From contig CM065297.1 in the NCBI GenBank assembly GCA_032871835.1, positions 26,049,598-26,113,597 of the forward strand: a DNA stretch of 64,000 bases, written 5' to 3'. Numbering within the stretch: position 1 is the first letter of the stretch; each line of letters opens with the position of its first letter. The translations under genes were made by a program, and so were the position numbers. Below, in pieces: positions 10,069 to 21,074 of the stretch. The stretch is from Dipteronia dyeriana (taxonomy: Eukaryota > Streptophyta > Magnoliopsida > Sapindales > Sapindaceae). Below the pieces are notes generated by a model. It made no database searches. It worked only from the letters and a program-made list of their open reading frames with translations, and was not told the origin of the DNA.

Positions 10069-12150
10069 AAGCAGTTTCCATAACGTAAAAGTTATTCCCC
10101 TTGTTAAGGTTGAGTGGTTCCTGGGAACAACTTCAACATTGGTTAGAATGTTAAAGTGGTTTCTATCAACGTTGAAGTTATTTCAAACGAGTAATCGTTG
10201 CCGAAAATGATTTTGACGTTGATTGGAACGTTAAAGTAGTTTCTACAACGTAAAAGTTGTTCCCATTGTTAAAGATGAGTGGTTATCGGGAACAACTCCA
10301 ATGTTTGTTATAATGTTAAAGTGGTTTCCATCAACGTTGGAGTTGTTTCAAAAAAGAAATTGTTTCCGTTAACGATTTTGACGTTGATTGGAGTGTAGAA
10401 GTTGTTTCCATAATGTAAAAGTTATTCCTGTTTTTAAAGATGAGTGGTTTCTGGGAACAACTCCAACGTTGGTCAAAACTTTAGAGTGGTTTCTATGAAC
10501 GTTGAAATTGTTTCAAATGAGTAATCGTTCCCGAGAACTATTTTGACGTTGATTGGAATGCTAAAGCTGTTTCCATAATGTAAAAGTTATTCTCGTTGTT
10601 AAAGTTGAGTGGTTCCCAAGAACCACTCCAACGTTGGTTAGAACGTTAAAGTGATTTCCACAAACGTTAGAGTTGTTTCAAATGAATAATCGTTCCCGAG
10701 AATGACTTTGATGTTGATTGGAAAGTTAAAGTTGTTCCCATAACGTAAAAGTTGTTCCCGTTGTTAAAGTTGGGTGGATCACGGGAACAACTCCAACGTT
10801 GGTTAGAACGTTAAAGTGGTTTCCATCAACGTTGAAGTTGTTTCAAACGAGTAATCGTTACCGGGAACGATTTTGACGTTGATTGGAACGTTAAAGCAGT
10901 TTCCACAACGTAAAAGTTGTTCCAATTGTTAAAGATGAGTGGTTCTCGGGAACAACTCCAATGTTTGTTAGAATGTTAAAGTGGTTTCCATCAACGTTGG
11001 AGTTGTTTCAAAAGAGTAATTGTTCCCGTGAACGATTTTGACGTTGATTGGAGTGTTGAAGTGGTTTCCATAATGTAAAAGTTGTTCATGTTGTTAAAGA
11101 TGAGTGGTTCCTGGGAACAACTCCAATGTTGGTTAAAACTTTAGAGTGGTTTCTATGAACGTTGAAATTGTTTCAAACGAGTAATTGTTCCCGAGAACTA
11201 TTTTGACTTTGATTGGAACGTTAAAGCTTTTTCCATAACGTAAAAGTTGTTCTCGTTGTTAAAGTTGAGTCGTTCCCGAGAACAACTTTAACGTTGGTTA
11301 GAACGTTAAAGTGGTTTCCATCAACATTGAAGTTGTTTCAAATGAATAATCGTTCCCGAGAATGACTTTGATGTTGATTGGAAAGTTAAAGTTTTTTGTA
11401 TAACGTAAAAGTTGTTCCTGTTGTTAAAGTTGGGTGGATCACAGGAACGACTCCAACGTTGGTTAGAACATTAAAGTGGTTAGAACGTTAAAGTGGTTTC
11501 CATCAACGTTGAAGTTGTTTAAAACGAGTAATCGTTCCCGGGAACAATTTGACGTTGAGTGGAATAATAAAGTGGTTTCCGTTATGTAAAAGTTTTCCCC
11601 GTTGTTAAAGTTTTTCCCGTTGTTAAAGTTGAGTGGTTCCCGAAAACAACTCCAACGTTGGTTAAAACGTTAAAGTTGTTTCTATCAACGTTAAAGTTGT
11701 TTCCATAACATAAAAGTTGCTCTAATTGTTAATGATGATTGGTTCCCGGAAATAACTCCAACGTTGGTTTGAATTTTAAAGTGGATTCCATCAACGTTGG
11801 TTTGAATTTTAAAGTGGTTTCCATCAACGTTGGTTTGAATTTTAAAGTGGTTTCCATCAACGTTGAAGTTGTTTCAAACAAGTAATCATTCTCAGGAACA
11901 ATTTTGATGTTGATTGGAATGTTAAAGTGGTTTTCATAATGTAAAAGTTGTTCCCTTTGTTAAAGCTTAGAGGTTTCCTCGAATGACTCTAACATTGGTT
12001 AGAACGTTATAGTGGTTTGCATCAATGCTAAATTTGTTTCAATTGAGTAATTGTTCTCCGGAATGATTGTTATAGTGGTTTTCGTAATGTAAAAGTTGTC
12101 CCCTTTGTTAAAGCTTAGAGGTTTCCTCGAATAACTCCAACGTTGGTTAG
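10069..12150 (+). repeat. Satellite array, left arm, segment 2 (with higher-order structure)
   Basis: About 12 copies of the about 165 bp unit; the anchor 'cgtaaaagttgttcc' recurs near 10083, 10241, 10400, 10578, 10743, 10909, 11072, 11240 and 11404. The block 10241-10908 is repeated as 10909-11575 (four units, about 668 bp), so there is a second-level period. Shorter local expansions occur at 11760-11870. Interrupted at 12150 by the copia element. Confidence 0.85.
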
Positions 12151-13744
12151 TGTAAAGTCCTCATTTATTGATTGGCTTATTTCGTGAACAAACCACATAT
12201 TGGGGTTTTATGTAAGGGTAGCTTAGGCTCTCAAGACCTCATGAGAAAAAGCACCAAAGGTAAAATTCTTATGCTTACTTGCTTTGAAGAGATAGTTGCA
12301 CACACTCACAAATTCATGCATAACTCTTATTTATATATGTTATGTGTTTATACTTGTGTGTATTCATGATTGAATAACTCTTCTTGATTTATTTGCATCT
12401 TGTGATTAAAGTACCATGTCCTGTTAGGCATTAGTATATGATGCATCTTCATCACTCTAGTACTTGTTGAAAATGTGTGTTTTAGTGTGGAGAAAGTAGG
12501 TTATGCGCTGGTGGTGCACTACTCGACTAGCGCAGCCTCACCGGCGTAACATTCCAATGGATCGTCGCTTGCCGTGAACCACTGAGTTGTGCCACTTCGT
12601 CCAGGCAATATTGGGAAAGTAGGTTGTGTGCTACTCGACTAGCGCAGCCTTACCAGCGTAACATATCAGTGGATCGTCGCTTGTCATGCGCCACTGAGCT
12701 GCGCCACTCCACCAACGCCTATTGAAAATTTAGGTTGTGCGCTGGTGGTGCACTGCTCGACTAGCGCCACTCTCCAGCGCACATAGCGGGAGCTGGAACA
12801 TTTTTTTCAAAACGATCTCACTTTGGTTAAAACTTATATATATATATATAACTCTTTGTATTCAGATCGTGCAAGAGTTCAGAATATCATATATTTTCTT
12901 TAGAACATATTTCAAAAGGAAAAATCTTGTAAGAACTCATCTTTAAACACTCAAAGCATTTCCTTGTGCATAAAAACATCATCTTGCATCATCTATGGTC
13001 ATTTAGAGTGCCTCAATGGATAGTCTTGCATCATCACATCTTGTTTGGTAAGTTTCTCACTATCTTCTTACAAGTCAAGTGTTTTTCTTGCTAAGCCATC
13101 TCTTTTATCATTTGTATGCTCTTAGAATATATTCTAGATACAAAATAGAGATTGTTGTAATGACATGATTGAGTGTTGTATTGTGATAGCTTCATAGGAT
13201 TGTTTGATCTATGTTTGGCTAAGCTTTATGAACATGTCATTTAGCTCTTGATATCTGGGATTGCATCAATTGTCATCTCTTTATCCTAGATAAGCATATA
13301 AGGTTCCTCAGCCTTGTTTGTTCTTTGAATATCATCATATATTCACATAAGCCATTTTATCTCTTCATTGAGAAGTAAGACTTGTGTTGCTTCCGGGATT
13401 AGGTAGCTTAAATCACAAGCAAGATGGACTAGGTTCACTTATACCGGGATTAGGTGGTGGTGGTGGATTATAATTCGGGATTAGGATATAATTCCTTTGT
13501 CATTAGTGGATTCGAGGTTCGAGTGTGGCGCACTTAACAGCCCGTGGTTTTTCCCATTTGGAGGGTTTCCATGTATATCTTAAGTGTCTTTACTATTTCC
13601 ACACTTATTACAGTTGTGATATTATTGTAACTAGTTTGGGGTATTTTTATCAACTTGACCGTTAACGAAAATTGGGTAAAATTGTTTAAAATCTATTCAT
13701 CCCCCTCTAGATTGTTCTTAAACACACCATAATTAATTGTTTCA
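12151..13744 (+). repeat. 5' LTR of the Sirevirus-like element
   Basis: Starts TGTAAAGTCCTCATTTATTG and ends ATTAATTGTTTCA. A TATA-like run lies at 12833-12851. The U3 part (about 12480-12795) holds three imperfect copies of a GC-rich unit of about 110 bp containing 'tactcgactagcgcagcc'. It differs from the 3' LTR by many substitutions and small indels, so insertion is not recent. Confidence 0.92.
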
Positions 13745-13745
13745 A

Positions 13746-13760
13746 TTGGTATCCTAGCAG
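13746..13760 (+). other. Primer-binding site of the copia element
   Basis: TTGGTATCCTAGCAG directly after the 5' LTR resembles the TTGGTATCAGAGC complement of the initiator Met-tRNA 3' end used by most copia elements, with a few changes. Confidence 0.7.
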
Positions 13761-13869
13761 GTTACTAGACATACATAGGTGATCCTTGCTCATTTTGGTG
13801 TGTGTTGCATTTGTGTGTTTCTGTTGATCAATGATACACTTGCATTCATATCATTCATTCATAAACACA

Positions 13870-15493
13870 ATGAGTTGAAACGATGGCAACAAGGGAGCTT
13901 CTAGCACTAGACCTCAACTTCTCACCGGGTTGAATTATGCCTATTGGAAAGGCAAGATGGAGTCGTATATTTGCAAAATTCATGATAGAGCATGGATGGT
14001 GGTTGAAGACGGCTACACTCCACCCATGATGACTCCTACGGATGGAGGAGATGATGTACTTAAGCCAAAGGCATAGTGGAGCACACAAGAGTTTGAGGCA
14101 TCAAAGTGGAATAGGAAGGCAATGCATGCCATCCTATGTGCAATGGATGAGAATCAATACAAGTTGGTTCAAAACACTATGATAGCTAAGGAGGCATGGG
14201 ATATCTTAGAAGTTGCACATGAGGGAACCGATGTGGTTAAGGAATCGAAGCTTCAAGTTCTCCAAACGCAATTTGAATTACTCAAGATGGATGAGAACGA
14301 GTGCTTCAATGACTTTGAAGTGAGGTTGATGGACATTGTGAACCAAATTCATCGACTTGGTGATTCTTATTCGGATAGGAAGATCAAGCAGAAAATTATG
14401 AGATCTCTACCCGATAGATTTGAGTCCAAAGTAACTGCTTTAGAAGAGAACAATGCTGACAAGGATATGAAGCCGAGTGAAGTGATTGTGAGGCTTGTAG
14501 CTTATGAATCTAGGAAATGTCCTAACCCTATACCACCAAAAAAGCAAAAGGATATTGCTTTGAAAGCCTCTAAAGTTGAGAAGGAGGAAAGTGATGACTC
14601 GGATGAGGAAATGGATTTGCTAATGAGGAAGTTTAAGAAATTCTACAAGTCCGAGAGGAAAGGTTTCGGATCCAAGGGTCAAGACTTGAAGAAAAAAGCT
14701 CCCTTCAAAAAGGTTGAGCCTAGGCAATAAAAGGCCGAAAAGAAAAGAGTCCAATACTATGAATGTGGTGGGATATGTCACTTTGCCCCTGAATGTGCGA
14801 ATCACAAAGTCAAGAAAAAGGGAAAAGTGATGGCCGCCACATGGAGTGAAAGTGATAACTCCAATGAAGGAGATAAGTCTTCGGATGATGGAGAACTCAT
14901 GGCTAACTTCATAGCCTTTATGTCCTCTCATAGGAGCAAAGATGCTAGTGAAGAAGAAAATGAGAGTGAAGAGGAAAACTACTCAAGTGATGATGGTTCT
15001 TCATCACAATCCACAAATGAAAATGTGGATGGGATGGATCTCAAGGACTATATGGCTAGGTTTGAGAGTTCAAGGTTAAAAAACAAGAAAGAAATTAAGA
15101 GATTAAAGGAAAAAAAACATAGAGCTCTCAACTCAAGTGGACCAACTAAATGAAGAGTTAGTGAGAACCATGAATAGTGAAGATAAGCTAAGAAAGGAAT
15201 TAGACTTATCTAAGAGGAGTGAAGAAGGGCTGAAGAAAGAGCTTGAAGATGCTAGAGAGTTGATGGCCAAGATGAACTCTAGCACTAAAAAACTTGACCA
15301 CATGTTAGATGTTGGAAAGAGGCTGAGTGACAAGAAGTGGCTTGGGTTTGAAGATGACAAGATGTTCTCTACTCCAAACAAGACCATTTTTGTAAGAAGC
15401 ATGAATCTCAATGGGTCCTCTTCTCATCAATTTCCTAGAAAGAAACTTGACCTAGGAGAGTGTTCAAGTAGTGCTCAAGTGGTGCTCAAGTGA
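13870..15493 (+). pseudogene. gag: Copia gag (UBN2-type, zinc knuckle, coiled coil), broken
   Basis: The frame starting at ATG 13870 has a stop at its third codon, then reads GASSTRPQLLTGLNYAYWKG, KWNRKAMHAILCAMDEN, EAWDILEVAHEGTDVVKESK, the nucleocapsid-forming copia gag core. Further in-frame stops follow KPKA (about 14074) and PRQ (14728). The zinc knuckle reads YYECGGICHFAPEC: the first Cys of CX2CX4HX4C is Tyr. An acidic Ser/Asp/Glu-rich linker (14830-15030) follows. A frameshift near 15130 leads into a Lys/Glu-rich coiled coil (15137-15493) ending near KKWLGFEDD. A long gag with a coiled coil is typical of Sireviruses. Gag packages the element RNA; this copy cannot encode an intact protein. 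Confidence 0.88.
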
Positions 15494-15757
15494 ACGTGGC
15501 ACCAAGAAGCCTACCTCAAGCTCATCCTACAAGGGCTCTTCAAGTTAACTTCCCTTAACCGAAAGCTAATAAAGGGAAAAAACCTATCATGCAAGCTCAA
15601 CCAAGGAAGCAATCAAGTCTTGTTCAACAACAAAGAAGGAAAGTTCCTCAACAACAATCAAGACAACCACAAAGACATGGGAAGACTCCAATGCATTCAC
15701 AAGGTTATTGATATGAACCTCACCAAGAGCAGTGAGACCTGGAAACAATATATGGTA

Positions 15758-16510
15758 GTAAGGATCATTTTCTAATTTCATATTTATAAAAGAAGAAATA
15801 AAAAAAAGGACCGCGACTCGTTACCTATAAGGAGGTAAGAGCCAACGGTATCAAGAAAGTTGTAGATGCCACACTCAAGAATAAGAAAGAAGGTGAGTGA
15901 TAAGTCAAGGTTTGAACGCCACAAGGTAGAACCTTGATAAGTTCACAAGTTCTATGAAGAACCAAAAAGAAAATTCTCTCAAATTTATTTCAATTCAAAA
16001 ATCTATTCTCAAATTACATCAAATGATCCCTTTTATGCTAAAATATCTAAGATCTAAAAGGGAATAAATATTAGGCAATTAATGCCTTATAATCATGAAA
16101 ATAAATGCAAACAAATTTAGGAAATAAATAAATACTAAACTAGCAACTATTGACTTGCTTTCTAATTGGAAAGCTAAATCTGGAAACAAACCAGCCCCTT
16201 AATTTGGGAAACAAATCAACTATTATTCTTTGAAAATTAAAAGGAAATAAATCAGCCAAAGTTGACTATTCTCCTAGCTTGTGCCACACGCCCAAGTCTT
16301 TATTATTCGTCCCAATCAATTGCCTTGATGACATTAATTGCGCCTTGGTCTTCATGTGAGCTTATCTTGGATTTCAACAATTCAAAATAAGCCCAAGTGT
16401 CTTGATTTAGGCCATTTAGTGCTTCTTTGAATCTCTTAGCTCTTGCCCTTCTTATTGGCCCAACCGAAACATGCAATGGATCATTTGATGACTTCTTGAT
16501 TCTTATCAGT
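15758..16510 (-). mobile_element. Insertion of gypsy-like tail sequence between copia gag and pol
   Basis: A 753-bp block interrupts the copia frame just before its second zinc knuckle. The direct repeat TATGGTA (15751-15757; 16511-16517) may be its target duplication. On the minus strand near 16470-16300 it reads GPIRRARAKRFKEALNGLNQ followed by DTWAYFELL, resembling the C-terminal tail of plant Ty3/gypsy polyproteins, then AT-rich non-coding sequence with TAGATCTTAG and a GAAATAAATTTG stretch like an LTR/3' UTR. No intact LTR pair was seen. It may be a truncated or retroposed gypsy fragment. Assignment is inferred from the tail motif only. Confidence 0.55.
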
Positions 16511-16525
16511 TATGGTACGATTCCT

Positions 16526-17960
16526 AACTTCATTCCTACATGTCACTTTTGTGATATTGATGGTCATATTATACCAAAATGCTTTAGATATATTAAATTA
16601 TATAGAATTGAAAGCATGATAGAGAAGAAAAAGGCTAAAGCAGTGATACATGTCATTAGGAAAAATGAAACACTTTTGCATGATCCTAGGACATTTAGAG
16701 CCCATATACCATTGACCACTAGGAAGGAAAATGTTTCACCTAGGTGGATTAGAAGAGATTAACACTTTTGCCATGTTACACAAATTGCCTTGAAAGCTCA
16801 TTCTTCTAATTTTTGGTATTTGGATAGTGGGTGCTCTAGGCATATGATTAGAGATAAGAGTTTCTTTGAGACCCTTGTGATGGAAGAGGGAGGAAATATC
16901 ACCTTTGTTGATGGATCCAAAAAGAAAGTTAAAGGAAAAGGAACTATTTCCATTCCCGGATTACCCTCATTGTCCAATGCTTTGTATGTTGATGGCCTAA
17001 AGGCAAATTTGATAAGCATTTTACATCTTAGTGATGAAGGACTTTCTATCTTGTTAAGGAAAAATGATTGCTCTATCCTATTGCCAAATGGACAAACCTT
17101 GTTAAAAGGTATGAGATCTAGTGACAATTGTTATTGTCTTGAAGCTAGAGTTGTCTCTTGCAATGTGACCAAGGATGAGCAAATTGAGTTGTTGCACGAA
17201 AGACTTAGCCACATGAACTATCAAGATTTACGAATCTTAGATAAGTTCAATGTTGTGCGAGGCCTTTCCAAGCTTGAGAAAAAGGCAACTGGTGTTTGTG
17301 GACCTTGTCAACAAGGGAAGCAAACCAAAAGCATGCACAAAAATGGCAAGTATCTCTCCACCAAGGAGCCTCTAGAGCTTCTCCATATGGATCTTATGAG
17401 TCCCATGCAAACCGAGAGCTTAGGTGGAAAAAAAATACATTTTTGTGTATGTAGATGATTTCTCTAGGTACACTTGGACTTTTTTTCTTAGAGAAAAATC
17501 TAAAACCTTTGACAAGTTTAAAATGTTTTGTACCAAAATTCAAAATGAAATGAACTCCAAGATTAAAAGCATTAAACGGATTAGGAGTGACCATGGGAAG
17601 GAGTTTGAGAATGCCCTTTTTGAAAACTACTGCAATAGTCTAGGCATTTCTCATGAGTTTCCGGCTCCTATGACACCTTAACAAAATGGAGTTGTTAAGA
17701 GGAAAAATAGGGTCCTTCAAGAGATGGCCCGTGTGATGTTGCTTAGCAACAATATCCCTAGGAACCTATGAGCCGAAACCGTCATTACGGAGTGCTATAT
17801 CGGAAATAGAGTCTTTCTAAGGCCCCACACTAGGCAAACCTCCTATGAGTTATGGAAAGGTAGAAAGCCAAATGTTAGCTATTTTCACACTTTTGGAAGC
17901 AAATGCTACATTTTGAATGACCGTGATCAACTAGGAAAATTTGATGCTAAGAGTGATTAG
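16526..17960 (+). pseudogene. pol: Copia protease and integrase region, broken
   Basis: Begins with a zinc knuckle (CHFCDIDGHIIPKC, about 16542-16585). The aspartic protease reads FWYLDSGCSRHM (from 16811; DSG active site intact) and NALYVDGLKANLISI. The GAG-pre-integrase zinc region has LLHERLSHMNYQDLRIL, VCGPCQQGKQ (17295-17325). The integrase core follows: HMDLMSPM, then after a one-base insertion in an A8 run (about 17430) FVYVDDFSRYTWTFFLREKS, RSDHGKEFEN and SYELWKGRKPNVSYFHTFG. In-frame stops: TAA at about 17679, TGA at about 17769, TAG at about 17958. Integrase catalytic Asp residues are visible, but the frame is dead. Normal function: polyprotein cleavage and insertion of cDNA into the genome. 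Confidence 0.9.
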
Positions 17961-19864
17961 GGTATCTTTATTGGCTATGCCTTGAATAGTAGAGCCTATA
18001 GAGTTTTCAATTTAAGAACTAGAACCGTCATGGAATCATCCGATGTTGTCATTGATGATACAAGGCTCAAATCTAATGACCTTGAGGTGAAGGTAGCTAT
18101 AGTTTGTGACTCTCCCTTGGAAAAGGTTATGGATACTTTTAATGTTGAAAAGACTAATCTTGATGATGATATCACACAACCTATTGATGGAATTCCTCTC
18201 TTGAACTCAAAAGAACCTGCTCCATGGGTTAGTAAACTCCATGATAAAGATGACATCATTGGAGAGGTTAATGAGGGTGTTAAGACTAGGCATCAAATGG
18301 CTAATCTAATTAGCTACACTTGCTACACTTCTCAAATAGAACCCAAGAAGGTTGATGAAGCCTTAAAGGATGAATTTTGGGTTCTTGCCATGCAAGAAGA
18401 GCTTAACCAATTTGAAAGAATGAGGTTTGAACTCTAGTTCCTAGGCCCAAGAACACCAATGTGATAGGCACCAAGTGGGTCTAAAGAAACAAATCCGATG
18501 AGGATGGCAACATTGTGCTGCGAAACAATGCTAGACTTGTAGCACAATGGTACTCTCAAATTGAAGGTATTGATTTTGAGGAGATAGTTGCTCTCATTGC
18601 TAGGATAGAGTCCATTAGGCTTCTTTTATCCATCTCTTGTTTCCATAAGTTCAAGTTGCATCAAATGGATGTTAAGAGTGCATTCCTCAATGGTTTCTTA
18701 CAAAAAGAGGTGTTTGTTGAGCAATCCAAAGGGTTTGTGGATCCTCACCACCCCAATCATGTCTATTGTCTCAAGAAGGCTTTATATGGTTTGAAACAAA
18801 CACCAAGGGCTTCGTATGACCGCCTCACTCAATTTATTATAGATAATGGCTACACTAGGGGTAGTGTTGACAAGACTCTATTCATCAAGAAAGACAAAGA
18901 CGAGCTCTTTATAGCTCAAATCTATGTTGATGATATAGTTTTTGGCTCCACAAATAAAACCAAAGTCCAACAATTTATTGATGTCATGTCTTATGATTTT
19001 GAAATGAGCCTTGTTGGTGAGCTAAGTTACTTTCCAGGTTTACAAATTAAGCAAATGGATGAGATTTTCATATCTCAAGCTAAATATGCCAAAAACCTAG
19101 TACAGAAATCTGGCCTTGAAAATGCCAAACATTGTGATACACCCATGAGTACCACTTTAAAGCTTAGCAAGGATGCTAGCGGTAAAAGTGTGGACCAAAC
19201 TTTGTATCGTGGCATGATTGGTAGCTTGCTCTATTTGACCGCAAGTAGGCTCGATATTTCTTTTAGTATGGGTGTGTGTGCTAGGTACCAATCAGATCTT
19301 AAGGAGTCTCATCTCTCTTCCGTTAAGAGAATCATTCACTATATGAATGAGACATCTAACTATGGGATTTGGTACTCTTTTGACACTAATGTTAGTCTTG
19401 TAGGCTTTAGTGATGCAGATTGGGCAGGATATTGTGATGATAGGAAAAGTACATCAGACGGTTGTTTTTTCCTTGGGAACAACCTCGTCTCTTGGTTTTG
19501 CAAGAAACAAAATTCAATTTTCTTGTCTACAGTTGAGGCCGAATACATAGCTGCTGGGAGTGGATGCATACAACTCCTCTGGATGAAGCAAATGCTAGTC
19601 AACTGTGGATTCAATCAAGGTAATCTTACTCTCGTTTGTGATAACATGAGTGCAATTAAAATTTCCAAGAATCCGGTTCAACATTCTAGAACTAAGCATA
19701 TTGACATCTGCCATCATTTCATTAGAGAACTAGTTGAGAATAAATGCATAGTACTTGAGCATGTAGGTACAAATGATCAACTAGCGGATCTATTTACTAA
19801 ACCCTTAGATGCTACTCGATTCAAAACTCTTAGTAGATCTATTGGGTTTTGTCTCATGGAGTGA
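17961..19864 (+). pseudogene. pol: Copia reverse transcriptase and RNase H, mostly open
   Basis: 17982-18437 encodes the integrase C-terminal linker to the start of RT. A frameshift near 18436 and a TAA at about 18481 separate it from a 449-residue open frame (18515-19864). RT motifs: LHQMDVKSAFLNGFLQKEVF, KKALYGLKQTPRAS, and the catalytic YVDDIVFGS (18926-18952). RNase H: VGFSDADWAGYCDDRKSTSD, SWFCKKQNSIFLSTVEAEYI (Glu of the active site), TKHIDICHHFIREL, ending FTKPLDATRFKTLSRSIGF. The RT catalytic Asp pair and RNase H acidic residues remain, so this half decayed least. Its sequence is close to SIRE/Maximus polyproteins as I remember them. Confidence 0.93.
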
Positions 19865-21074
19865 TATGTTTTTATATTTGACCCCATATGGGGAACTCAA
19901 GCAAAGCCAGCTATTGTATACTTGTTGCATGCAAAAATTTGGAAATGTTTATGCTCCTTTATTAATTGCTTGAGTAGCTTGGATGCACTTATATCATCTT
20001 CGATTATATTTTCTTCAATAAGTGTGAACTATGCTTTAATTACAATCCATGTTACATTTATCATCAAACATGCATTTTTGGACTAGGAGATCTACATAGG
20101 AAGTACATGTTGAATGAATTATAGTTATCTCCATGACTTGATGATTCTTAAAATAACGTGCAAATGTAAATTTAAAAAGCATGAATTAATGATTGCAACT
20201 GTTGAAATGCAAAACATTGTGTGAAAATGCTAGTGGGACTAAATTGTGTAATCAATGTCTCTACTTCTTTATTAGTTGAACATGGCTACTATCATACAGG
20301 TATCTTACCCGGAAAAATCAAATAGGGTGCAAAGTCGCTCATGCCATGTTTCGCTTATAAAGTTGGATATAGTGCTATTAAAACTTGACATCTATGAAAA
20401 CTCTATATCTTTGCTTCTCTCATGACAAATGGTGAAATTGGTTTGAATTCTATTGGAAACCTTTGTCATTTGCTTTGCCAAATACCATTGTTTTTGGACT
20501 TGAATGCAACATTTCTTGTATGCAAAGCATTTTTAATCACACATTTTCTTCAAATAAATCTCCTTGTTTCTTTCATATTAATTGAGTTGCATAAATGTGG
20601 CTTATATGATTATGCAAATATCTTGTATGCTTCTTTCTCTCTTTGCCTTGAGTGACCTGGTTGGGGACTCCTCCTTTGCCTATATCATGACAAAAAGGGG
20701 AAGTAACATATGGTTTAAGGAGGAACTTAACTTGGTAAGAGAAAGTAGTACATGTTGGGGAGATTACATTAAGGGGGAGTAATCATTTGATGGGGAGCAT
20801 TGCATTCACATACATTGCATGATGTTGTACTATTATTCTTAAATGCAAATGCTATTGTTTTATATTCTCTTGATCATCTCACATACACTTGGTTAGGAAA
20901 GTGTATTTGTTTTTGTTTTGTGTGTAGGGTTGATAGATCTTCAAGAGATTGAAGATTTGAAGTTTATTTTTGTATATCTCTTTGTAATGTAGAATATCTT
21001 CCCGGTGCTTTATTTTGTTTTGTGAGGATCAATGTGAGTGGTGGTTTTGTCATGTAATAGCCAAATGGGGAGAT
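19865..21074 (+). other. Long non-coding 3' region of the copia element, ending in the polypurine tract
   Basis: No env-like ORF or other protein was recognised in this 1.2 kb. Remnants of repeated GGGGGA/GGGGAGATT strings (about 20690-20795) resemble degenerate polypurine tracts. The functional tract AAATGGGGAGAT ends just before the 3' LTR at 21075. Some Sireviruses carry an env-like gene here; this copy does not show one. Confidence 0.7.

Noticed and set aside
7250..12150. Regular repeats considered as a CRISPR array or centromeric satellite
   Set aside because: The units are contiguous, variable and about 165 bp with no spacers, in plant DNA; they also recur inverted as part of a larger inverted unit, which fits foldback arms better than a centromere.
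12172..12369. 65-residue ORF in the copia 5' LTR and its partner at 21096-21290
   Set aside because: Both are LTR copies of the same non-coding sequence and differ by frameshifts; no family match.
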